Of a stretch of DNA of 64,000 bases, positions 23,528 through 33,660 are shown one piece after another. The position numbers and the translations under genes are program-made. Numbering within the stretch: the stretch's first letter is position 1; each line of letters starts with the position of its first letter. The DNA lies in NCBI GenBank assembly GCA_017311185.1, contig JAESUZ010004801.1, forward strand, positions 124,001-188,000, given 5' to 3'. This DNA comes from Proteles cristata cristata (Eukaryota > Chordata > Mammalia > Carnivora > Hyaenidae). Under the pieces are notes generated by a model. The model was not told the DNA's origin. It saw only the letters and a list, made by a program, of their open reading frames with translations, and made no database searches.

Positions 23528-23745
23528 GGGGAGCCTGGGTGGCTCCGACAGTTAAGCTCAGTCATGAGCTTACTTAGTAAGTAAGTTAGGCTCAGATCAT
23601 GATCTCATAGTTCATGGGTTTGAGCCCCATATCAGGCTCCGTGCTGACAGTGCACAGCCTGCTTGGGATCCTCTCTCTCTCCGTCCCTCCCCAACTTGTG
23701 CATGTGCTCTCCCTCTCTCAAAATAAATAAACTTTAAGAAAAATA
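23528..23745 (+). mobile_element. CAN SINE with small internal duplication
   Basis: Head GGGGAGCCTGGGTGGCTC. The region around 23555-23600 contains an extra TCAGTCATGAGCTTACTTAG-like segment before the normal TCAGATCATGATCTC. Ends AAATAAATAAACTTTAAG. Confidence 0.88.
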
Positions 23746-23859
23746 AGAGTAGATAAAATATTAACCATATAGAGCTCATATTAAAGGGAAAGTCTGTATT
23801 AAAATTACGATGAGTCTTTGCCTCTTATTAAAGCCTAAAGACACATCTCAGTCATCCAG

Positions 23860-24170
23860 ACCGATGCCATCCAACAAAATTACACTGTGAGTTACGTAGT
23901 TCAGTTTAAATTTTCTAGAAGCCACATGAAAAGGGGTGAAAATAAACAGGGAAAATTAATTCTAATAAAATGTGCCGTTTAATCCAATCTATCCAACATG
24001 TTACCATTTCCATAGGTAATTAATATGACGTTGTTAACGAGGTATTTAATGTGTTCTGAGGTTCACCACGCGGCCTGCTCTCACAGCTCACTTCAACCCA
24101 GACTGGCCACATTGCAAGACCCCACGGCCGCACGTGGCTAGTGGCTGCTGTATTGGACAGAGCAGGTCAC
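23860..24170 (+). repeat. Ancient interspersed repeat, probable DNA transposon
   Basis: GATGCCATCCAACAAAATTA on the left and GTGGCTAGTGGCTGCTGTAT with TTGGACAGAGCAG on the right resemble a common mammalian repeat whose family name I cannot fix. Confidence 0.45.
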
Positions 24171-24535
24171 AAGCACCCTGGCCAGCCGGGCCTTCTGTAG
24201 GGTGTCATGCAGAGAAGATATTTATTCCTTTCGCTTGAGACTGGCTGGGGAGAGAGCCTCCCCTTCGTTCCCCAAGCAGGCACGCTGCCTAGAACAGCAA
24301 AAGCGCATCTCTCTAGAGGTCCCACCAGGGGTCCAGAGTCCAGACTCAATATTAGCAAAGGTTAATGGGTTGCAGCTGTGGGTCACGTGTTGGAACATTT
24401 CTTCATTTCTTAAAAACAAACCGAAAGAAATTTTTTTTTCGGTGGGGGAAGGGGGCTGTTAAAGCAAGACAAAGAGAGAGAAAGAAGAGAAGGCGCTCTC
24501 AGATCTCAAACGCTAACCGAAAAGGCTCAGAACTT

Positions 24536-24569
24536 TGACGGGGGTGGGGGAAGGGGGTTGGGGTAGGGA
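24536..24569 (+). other. G-rich tract, potential G-quadruplex
   Basis: Successive runs of 3 to 5 G separated by one to three bases. It lies about 600 bases left of the CpG-rich island. Confidence 0.6.
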
Positions 24570-25008
24570 GACACCAAAATGAGCTCCTAGGGGCTCATGA
24601 CAGACATGAACAGAACACGTCTGTCAAACGCTACAACAGCACCTATAAATGTCAGTGACAATCACTGAAACAGAAACGTTCTGAAGATCACATTTTAAAG
24701 GACATCCAGTTGTCTTATACTAAAGTAGCATGCTTGGATTCACAAAACTTTTAGTTCTATGAATACGCAAATTGAGTATCTAGGAGTCACTGGTTAGCCA
24801 AGGGCTTTTTGTTTTTAAAGAGAAGGGGAAAAGCTAGTGAGTGAATGTCTGATAATGTCACAAATGAAAGCCCAAACCACACGCTCATTAATCTTCTTAT
24901 CATTTCTTTTCAGTCTTCTGAATGCTTCAGAAATGGTTTTAACAAGAACACAACCTTTAAGATGATAGTAACAGGATAGAAATGAGACTGTCTTTCTCTC
25001 CGCCAGCT

Positions 25009-25040
25009 GGGGGTGGGGGGTGGAGGGTGGGGGGTGGGGT
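25009..25040 (+). other. G-rich tract, potential G-quadruplex
   Basis: Five G runs (5, 6, 3, 6 and 4 bases) with short T/A-containing loops. It lies about 120 bases left of the CpG-rich island. Confidence 0.65.
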
Positions 25041-25159
25041 ATTTTCCACTAGGTTCTGCGAGCTGTTGCCCACATCAGCTCTCTTTTCCAGATGTTCAGG
25101 TATTTGCAGGATTATAGGAAAACGACAACTTCACCCAGTTAGATTCCTGGCAGGTGTCT

Positions 25160-25660
25160 TTCTGCCCCGGTCCGTGAGCATAAAGAACTCCCGCCCCTGT
25201 TCTGGGTTGGCAGCCCCTTCTGGACAGGCCAAGGACAGGCAGGCGGCACCAGGCTCTGCCACACAAGCGCCCAGGGCCACGGGGCTGGAGCGAGGCCACG
25301 ACGCTCTTCCCTGAGAGCCTGCGGGTTAACGTCACTACGTCCCGTACGTCCACCAAGGGAGGTGGTCTCTCTCTTCTTTTCCCTTCTCCGGCCCCTCCCT
25401 GCCTCTCCGCAAGGTGAGCTGGGGTCCCCGCCGAGCCCCCGGGTGCCAGCCATGCGCTTGGTTCCCGGGCATCTCTTTGGGGCATTTTGTGCAAATCCCT
25501 GCCCGGAACTGGCCCCAGCCTGCTGGCTGTGCGGAGGGAGACGCCTGACGCCCTTCCACCGGCTCCGCGACCCTGTGCGCCTGCGCACGGCCCTCCTTCC
25601 GCTCCCAGGGTGCACCGCAGCCAGGGTTTCTCTCCCGGGAAACGGGTCTTCATCATTTCG
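25160..25660. promoter_or_regulatory. Intragenic CpG island, candidate internal promoter
   Basis: My hand count gives about 36 CpG in roughly 500 bases of clearly GC-rich sequence, far above the surrounding intron. It includes a CGTCA half-CRE at 25330-25334 and an NRF1-like palindrome GTGCGCCTGCGCAC at 25575-25588. Long open frames on both strands here (for example minus 25096-25683) follow from the GC content and show no domain I recognise. It could be a promoter of an internal or antisense transcript, an enhancer-type island, or a methylated orphan island; the sequence alone does not decide. Confidence 0.6.
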
Positions 25661-26774
25661 ACTAGATCTTTCCATAACAGCATTTCGGATGTGTGTACGC
25701 TTCGACCAAATTTATTGTTTTCCTTTCCTTTCCTTTTCTTACCAGTTATAAAGGTGAAGCCGGCTTGCAGTAATCATTTGAGCTGAAAAGCATTTATCTT
25801 CCTGAGTGATTGTTTTTCAAATTGAATCCTGTACTTTTGATCATTTGTTTCTATCTTAAAAGGGTCTGTGGTGGTACTTTATTAGCACTGTTTGCCAAAC
25901 GCGTTTGCTTCCCTCCCTCCACCCTTACCCCGTTCCGAGGGTATGATAAGATTGTCCTTCTTGTCCCCTTGTGCCTGGGTGGGGCCACCTATCCAAATCT
26001 GCCAAGGACTTGTGGGCGTTTCAACGCTAAAGCAGGGACCCCTAGATTTCTCTTTCCTTTGATGGTCCAGGCAGTGGCTGCTAGGAAGGCCTGGATAATA
26101 GGCTGAGAACCCCGCTCTGAGAGGAGCCCCCAGTGAGCATACAGGGCATAGACAAGACTTGGCCCTTTATTGTTTAAAGCCACTAAGATTGGGGGAGTGC
26201 TCACTACATACACGCCTGGCTTATCCTGAGTGACCAAGAGTCTGCAGATTTCTCGAGTTTACCCAAAAGACCTCGGGTCCACACCTTCTTCCTGATGGGA
26301 ATTTACTATGCTAAGCACTAAATTTCTATTTTGAATCAAACTTAAGACTGGCTGATTTAAATTAGAAAAAATTGCAATCTTTCTGATTTTGTTTCCCCTC
26401 ATTAGTAACGCTTTTGACAGGATCGCACCGTAAAAACCCCTAAAGGGAAATGAAGACTATTTCTACCGCGTTTTCAGTTTGTAGGCACTCATCAGTTTAT
26501 CATGGAAATAAACCATGAAAGTGTAACACTAAAGCAGGGAGCCCTGGCAAGAACTTCCATCCTGTTGAAGGTTTCCTGCTAAGAGCTTGTGCAACTGCTC
26601 AAGTAAAGAAAAAGTTAACAAATCAAATTTCAGCCCCAGGTAGATCTCATGAAGGTGTTGGTGGATCTAAAAATCATGGTCTCTTTTTACATTTCTGAAG
26701 TGTGCTCATACACGTGAACTCACTTTAAGAGCTACAGAGAGGGCAGATATTACTGCCTCAAGGAGCAAATCTTA

Positions 26775-26989
26775 TTTTTTAAACTGTGTATTTATTTTTG
26801 AGAGAGAAAGAGAGAGAGAGGAGAGCATAAGTGGGGGAGAGGCAGAGAGAGAGAGAGAGAGAGGACAGAGGATCTGAAGTGGGCTCTGTGCTGATAGCAG
26901 GGAGCCCAATGCAGGACTCAAACTCACAAACTGTGAGATCATGACCTGAGCCCAAGTCGGACACTTAACTGAGCCTCCCAGGCACCCCT
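26775..26989 (-). mobile_element. CAN SINE, minus orientation
   Basis: T-rich tail then GA-rich tract to GAGCCTCCCAGGCACCCC. Target duplication GCAAATCTTA / GCAAATCTCA on the two sides. Confidence 0.9.
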
Positions 26990-27165
26990 GCAAATCTCAT
27001 TATTTAAGGGAATGCTGAGTATTTGGAGGAACAATCCTATCCCTTCTGCCTTTGTGTTACTGGTATCCAGGTTTGAGGAGTACTTCTGCTTCATGCCAGG
27101 GACGAACAGAATCATAAAGTGCGCTGCAGAAGAAGGATTCGGGGCACTTACTAACAGAAACATAT

Positions 27166-27330
27166 TTTTTTTTTTCTTTTGAGAGAGGGAGACAGAGAGG
27201 GAGAGGGGCAGAGAGAGAGACAAAAAGAATCTTAAGCAGGTTCCATGGCCACCGTGCAGAGCCTGATGCGGGGTTCAATCTCACCACTGAGAGATCATGC
27301 TCCCTAATGAACTGAGCCCCCAGGTGCTCC
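27166..27330 (-). mobile_element. CAN SINE, minus orientation, shortened
   Basis: T tail, GAGAGAGGGAGACAGAGAGG, GCAGAGCCTGATGCGGGG, ending ACTGAGCCCCCAGGTGCTCC. A segment in the tRNA-like part is missing. Confidence 0.82.
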
Positions 27331-28587
27331 GCATATTCATCTTTTAAGGCCGAGAGTATGAAGATGAGGTAGTGTATGTGACTCTGGCCTCTAAATGCTG
27401 TGACTCATTACCTATTTATTTATCAGATGGAGCTGTGCACATGTGCTTTCACTGATAACACCTGCGACTCGTCTGGATCCTGGCTCAAGTCTGCAGCACA
27501 GATGTATGTATTTAAGCACGTATTTAAGTTACCAATTATTTTGTCCCTTAAAAACAGGAGACAGGCTTTAGCTTGTAAACTAATCCAGACTCTGAAACAA
27601 GAACTTGATAAGTGATGAATTTGCTTATTAGCTGGGGCTCAAAACAAAACAAACAAACAAAAACTGGCTCAGCATTCAAACAAAGGGTGGATCACTGCTT
27701 CTCAGTTGGAATGGTGGGTTGCAGGAGAAATCAGGCAAGACTGTGGTAGCTAAAGCCATAGCTAATAGGGGAATATCTTTGCAGCCCTCGGATGTAGAAG
27801 AGTATTTTTTAAACAAAACCCCTAATACAATCAGGACGCAAAAATATACACTCATTTGTGTGTATCGGATAAGCTTCAAGCTTTAAGAATTATTGTTCAA
27901 TGGAGAAAAAAATAGGCAAAGTTAAAAGTAACTAAAACATTGAGGAGAATATACTAGGAATATCTAAAACCAGCAAGAGGTGGTGGTTTTTAGAATTGAA
28001 AAGGAGATCCTATAAATTGAAGGAGAGAAATACCAGAAAACCCAACACACATGGACAGGGATATGGAAAGGCAATCCACAGAGAAGGAACCCAAATGGCA
28101 AAGTGAGATGCTTGAAGATACACTGAATCTCACTAGTAACCAGAGATGTGCCATTTAAAACATTCAGGAGACAGGCCAAAATTAGAAGATCGGAAGATAT
28201 CAAATGTGCGTGGGCATCTGGACACTTGATCGGTGTACACAGAAAGCAATCTGACATGATTCATGCCCTTCACTCAGGGCATGAAGCCTGCACGCATCAC
28301 AGGACCCCGCATTACACTCCATGGGGAACCTCCAAATCCTGCCTTCCTTTGGTACCTCAGAAACCCCTTCATTTCATGTTTATTTGCTTGCATTTGGTGG
28401 ATGCTAGGAAATGTTTCCAATGACAGTCAAGTACAACTGAATAGTCAAAAGACTAGTTGAAATGTACCTCCATAAATATCACAATCGTTGGTGCATTCTG
28501 GAATTTGCAAGTTCCTCCTTTTTCATGATTTGCAAAAAAAAAAAAAATTCATACTATTACTTATTGTTCAGTGGTATGTCCTTTCTT

Positions 28588-29261
28588 TCTTTCTTTTTTT
28601 TTTTTTTACAAATAGTTTATTGTCAAATTGGTTTCCACATAACACCCAGTGCTCATCCCCACAAGTGTCCTCCTCCATGCCCATCCCCTCTCCCCCCCAC
28701 ATCCATCAGTCCTCAGTTTTTGTCAGCATTCAAGAGTCTCTCATGGTTTGCCTCTCTCCCTTTCCCCACCATTTCCGCCCTTCTTCTCCCCCTTGGTCCT
28801 CTGTTAAGTTCCTCCTAATCCTCCTATACGTGCACACATATGGTATTTGTCCTTCTCTGCCTGACTTATTTCGCTCAGCATAACACCCTCAAGGTCCATT
28901 CATGTTGCTACACATGGCCAGATTTCATTGTTTCTCATTGCCATGTAGTATTCCATGGTATAGATAAACCACATCTTCTTGATCCATTCATCTGTTGATG
29001 GACACTTAGGCTCTTTCCATGTTTTAGCTATTGTGGAGAGTGCTGCTATGAACATTGGGGTACATGTGCTCCTATGCCTCAGCATTTCTGTATCCCTTGG
29101 GTAAATTCCTAGCAGTGCTATTGCTGGGTCATAGGGGAGTTCTACTGTTAGTTTCCTGAGGAACCTCCACACTGTTTTCCAGAGGGGCTGTACCAGTTTC
29201 CATTCCCACCAACAGTGTAGGAGGGTGCCCGTTTCTCCACATCCTCGCCAGCATCTAGAGT
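28588..29261 (-). mobile_element. Young 5'-truncated L1, same sense as SLC22A3
   Basis: Reverse-strand L1 with a T-rich (poly A) start, 3' UTR, and ORF2 C-terminal frame open from about 29262 to 28900 ([18 protein letters not shown]). Exact 18-base target duplication AGTGGTATGTCCTTTCTT at 28570-28587 and 29262-29279. It shares distinctive text ([10 protein letters not shown]) with the plus copy at 16038-16803. Confidence 0.95.
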
Positions 29262-30323
29262 AGTGGTATGTCCTTTCTTGTTTAATGCAGAACAATCTTC
29301 AGAGAGGGATGAGATGCTTATATGTACAGGCCACAAGCAGGTGGTACATATCATCCCCGGAATTCTGTTTCTGGAGGTTTTCGATACTAAAGCATGTTCA
29401 GTCTCATGGCTTGACCCTGAGTCATGATAATGTGCATCAGTGTTAGCCTGTGCATATGATTTACCCTAATTTTGAACTGTGAATTGCTTTATTATATTTC
29501 AACAAATATATAGGTTTGTTTTCATCATTAACAGCTATACTGATGAAGATCCAATTAGAATACCTTCCTATTTATAAATAAATGCCATTGATATAAAAAC
29601 ACACTGAAATGGTTTCTAAACACTGCATGTGAAATCTAAGCTGTCCTTCAACTTTAAATGACAAGGATTTAGATTTAGTCCTATTAAACTTCCCTATATG
29701 ATGAATGTGAGTATAGTTGAATAGATAAGGAATTACCAGGCACAGACACTGAAAACAGCTCAAAAAAGACAAACGAAACAAAAAAGCAACCACAAGGAAT
29801 TGGAAAAAAACACAAAGCATCTTGAATGCCCGTGAAGAGACATTTTTTGAAAGTGAGTATTATACGGAAGTTGTTTAAAGAGCAGATGTTTTGAACACAG
29901 CGCTTGGTAACTATTTGCTGATTAAATAGATGTACAAATTACAATGAGTACCAGCTACACTGGGTGAGTCACTGTCCTTTTTCTTCTGGGCAGCTTCATG
30001 TCAATGAAACTCAAATGGATTTTCTAAACATATGACTACCAAATAAAATATTCTACACTTCACTTTGTAATGTGAAAAATATTCTCACGGCAATGATCAG
30101 TGACTTGTTGAACTTAAGAAGCTGGTTGTGTTTAGGCAACAAAGCCTACCAAATAGTTTACAGAATTTGGGAAGAGTGGATGGTAAAAAAAATACATGAT
30201 GTAGACCCTACAGTTCACTCAACTGCCATCAAAAAGTCTGTCCCCTGCTAATTTTGGAGCAGTCTCTATAAATACAGCATGTAAACGGTCATAAATGGCA
30301 GAGTGAATACTTCAATTGTCTTT

Positions 30324-30521
30324 TTTTTTAAGTTTATTTATTTTTGAGAGAAAGCACTAGTGGAGGAGGGGCAGAGAGAGAGGGATACAGAGAATCTCAA
30401 GCAGGCTTCATGCTGTCAGAGCAGAGCCTGATGCAGGGCTCAAACTCATGAACTGTGAGATCATGACCTGAGCTAAAATCAAGAGTTGGCTGCTTAACCG
30501 ACTGAGTAACCCAAGTGTCCC
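30324..30521 (-). mobile_element. CAN SINE, minus orientation
   Basis: Target duplication TTCAATTGTCTTT at 30311-30323 and 30522-30534. Ends CCGACTGAGTAACCCAAGTG. Confidence 0.93.
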
Positions 30522-33295
30522 TTCAATTGTCTTTAGTAAAATTTGCCTAAGGTCTCAAAGACAACAATTGAAGCCTGGAGACTACACATAATGATCAATA
30601 CACGAGGAGAAGTACTTAAACTCTATTGCCATCTGTCCCATAAAAATAGTCATGCCGAGCATTCATTCTGTAAACCTCCCTCATTCTTCCTCAAGATCTA
30701 AACTATTTGCATGTGTTAGCTCTGAAACGTAAGCAGGAAAGAAATCCAGGATTCACCTTTGAGGGTAGCGAGGCAATGGTACACCAAGTCACTCAACTCT
30801 TCCTACCTAACATGTAGAACTTGTCCATGAGGTCAGTGAAAGGGCAGAATACAATGAACCTGAGTTTACTTTATTGAATAAAAAACAGAATGACTCTTGG
30901 AAGCTGCCAAGATTCTATGTTTATGAAGACTTTGAGAGGTCCTTTGGCTTTTCCTGAGAACATCACATAACTTTAACTGTGACAGTTCAGACAACAGTTG
31001 TTCAACAGATGGGGACTAATCCTCCTTGTCCTGACAGATCAGTGACTCTTATCCGTCCTTAGTATTAAGACTTCGAGTTAATGTCAGAGAATATAACAAT
31101 TGCCCATGATAGGAATTGTGCTTTTAATTTCGGTTCATTGAGACCACATCATGACATAGATTCACTACCAACCCAATAACATCTTTCAACTCATTAGTTA
31201 TTATTAAGAACACGTGCATCCACCTTCATCTGAAAAAATAGTATGTATTTATCCAAGGTATATTAATTCACCCTACAGATAAAGCTTGACTGCAAATGGT
31301 TTGAGGACTCATGCAGTTATTTCCATGGTCACCAGGGATCTGTGGCCCACTGAGACAGGCTGTCACATGATTATCCCATCTGCCACGAGGCTGAAGTTAT
31401 AGTTCAGGTGCTGGGTGACAATAGTGTGTTAGCAACCCTGCTGATCAGGGTTTTCAATCTGGTCACCTTCCATGCCGTTACTAGGGAACGTGACAAAGTT
31501 TTGCTTTTACATGAAAGTTTCCTCTAGCAGAAAGTGTCCTCGGTTCTGGCCATTTCCCCCAACGTTCCCTAGGTTCTTGTCCTGGGAAGGACATAATGAC
31601 TTCTGCACTCTCAGCACCCCTTTACCCAGCCACATTAAGAAGGGCGCATTCACTATGTGGAGAAGGAAGGCTTCCTCCCAATCATGTTCCCTTTCAACAG
31701 CACCAAATTCAAAGAAAAAAGAAAACAGCACAGGTCTGCATTATTTGTTCCCAAACAAGGAATCTAGCCATCCCTGGATTGAGTGGGCCTCGTCCCCTTT
31801 GCATCTGCATCCGCATGAGGAAGTGTTGCTATGACAACACAATCCATGTTCTTCATCCAGCCATCTGGGTGCCCTCTCAGGAAAGAGACAATTAATCCCA
31901 TGAAAAATCTAGCACCTGACATCTTTCCTGGATGGGACCCATTTTCCTGGATGGGACCTCAAGCAGAGAAAACAAGTGGATCTTAGTGTGCTTTCTCCTG
32001 GACTCTTTGGCACAATTGCCTCCTGTGTTTATTCGCATCAATGGAGCTCATCTGTGTACACCAGCAATCAACTTGGCCTTGGAGAATTTAAATGACTTCA
32101 CCTGCGCCCCAAGCTGCATCTCTTTTCTTTGGATTATTTCCTGAACAAAGGCAACTTTTCTGGTGGGATGAAGATTTAGCAGCCAGTATTGTCATGGTAA
32201 CAGCAGCTCTGGATTAGGAATAATGCCCAGAATTCCTGCCAGGGAGCTGGATACACACAGGGCTCGGGACATTGTACCCCTCCTCGCTTTCGCAGCAGGG
32301 AGTGCTTTCACAAAGAGCTAGTATTTCCTCATTTATTCACAGCAGGGAGGCACAGAAATTGGGATTGCACAGACTGATTTTGCCAAAAACACAAGATGGG
32401 GCCAAATGGCGCAGGATCAAAATGCTTGGAAAAGCTGACCATCTTTCTTGCTCACACAGAGCATGAACGTTTCAAAGATGGTATTAGAGGGTCGTTCTCT
32501 TGGCAAATGCTCAAAAAAGAAAAAGAAAGAGCAAACCCACTCCCCCATTCTATTAGAGAGAGATCCAGAGTCAAAATAATTGAATTAGGCATGTTCACAA
32601 TGCCCACAAAAGAGAGCTGCCATTATTAACAGAATAGAAAAAGCCTGTGAGGCGTATTCATTTTGCTTTATATTTGAATTAATTCTGTTCGTCATGCTGC
32701 CAGGGCTTGGGCTAGGCAGAAAGAGGCAAATGCCCCTACAGGGTGCTGGGGCTGGAAGGGGAGGGCCATTCCTCTCAAGAGTAAGGATCGGCCTTTGAGA
32801 AGGAAAAAGGGAGGAGTCCCTGATTCCCAGATTCTGTAACTGATGAGTGACTAGCTGAGATGATTCTGAAGGTCACCAGAGCTTGGGGCTCTCTCCCAGT
32901 ATCATTACCCACAGAGTCTTGGCTGGGAGGTTTGCTGGGGTCTCAGTAGTAGGGACAGCAGGTCACATGCGAATGGACAGGGCCGTGGCTCCGAGCCTGG
33001 CCATGAATGGGCCTAGGGCCTGCAGGCGGAGAGGCCGGTGCAAGGGAGGGCGCGCATGGGTCTCCCATGGGCTAGCACTGCTGTCTGTGGTCTGGGATGT
33101 GTCTGGAGAGGGGGTTCTTAGCAGCAGCAGTCTCTCGAAAGAGCAGGTGCCAGTCATCAAGAGAATGCGGCATCTGGCTTTCAGAGAGCCGATGAGTGGC
33201 TATATAAGCAACAGGCTCCTTCTTTCAAGAGAAAGAAGGGCAAAAAATTAAGCAAGGGTCAGGGTCTCAAATAGGCTAAGGGTTCAAATAAGACT

Positions 33296-33512
33296 TCTTT
33301 TTTAAAGTTTATTTATTTTGAGCAAGAGAGAGAGAGTAAGTATGCAGGGTGAGCCGGGGAGAGGCAGAGAGAGAGGGAGAGAGAGAATCCCAAGCATGCT
33401 CTGGGTGTCAGTGCTGAGCCCAATGTGAGTTACGATCCCATGAAACATGAGATCATGACCTGAGCCAAAACCAAGAGTCAGACGCTTAGCCAACAGAGCC
33501 ACCCAGGCACTC
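33296..33512 (-). mobile_element. CAN SINE, minus orientation
   Basis: AAAGTTTATTTATTTTGAGC to CAGAGCCACCCAGGCACTC. It sits next to, and probably inside, a local repeated sequence: CAAATAGGCTA is present on both sides. Confidence 0.9.
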
Positions 33513-33660
33513 CAAATAGGCTAGGGTTCAAGATCAAATTAAGAATTAGACTACAAACTGGGGAGTAAGGAAGCTGAATTCAAGATCAAATAGGCTAGGG
33601 TTCAAGATCAAATTAAGAATTAGAATACAAACTGGGGAGTAAGGAAGCTGAATAAATCAA
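33513..33660. repeat. 74-base tandem duplication, two copies
   Basis: Units 33513-33586 and 33587-33660 are nearly identical (CAAATAGGCTAGGGTTCAAG ... AAGGAAGCTGAAT). A third partial copy, CAAATAGGCTAAGGGTTCAA, lies at 33268-33287 on the far side of the SINE. Confidence 0.93.

Noticed and set aside
25096..25683. 195-codon minus-strand open frame over the CpG-rich island (and 178- and 129-codon frames overlapping it)
   Set aside because: Low-complexity Arg/Gly/Pro-rich text with competing long frames on both strands, as expected from GC-rich DNA. No recognised domain and no supporting splice or start context.
32883..33251. 122-codon plus-strand open frame
   Set aside because: No family resemblance. 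Basic and Ser-rich text is likely chance; it stops just before a SINE.
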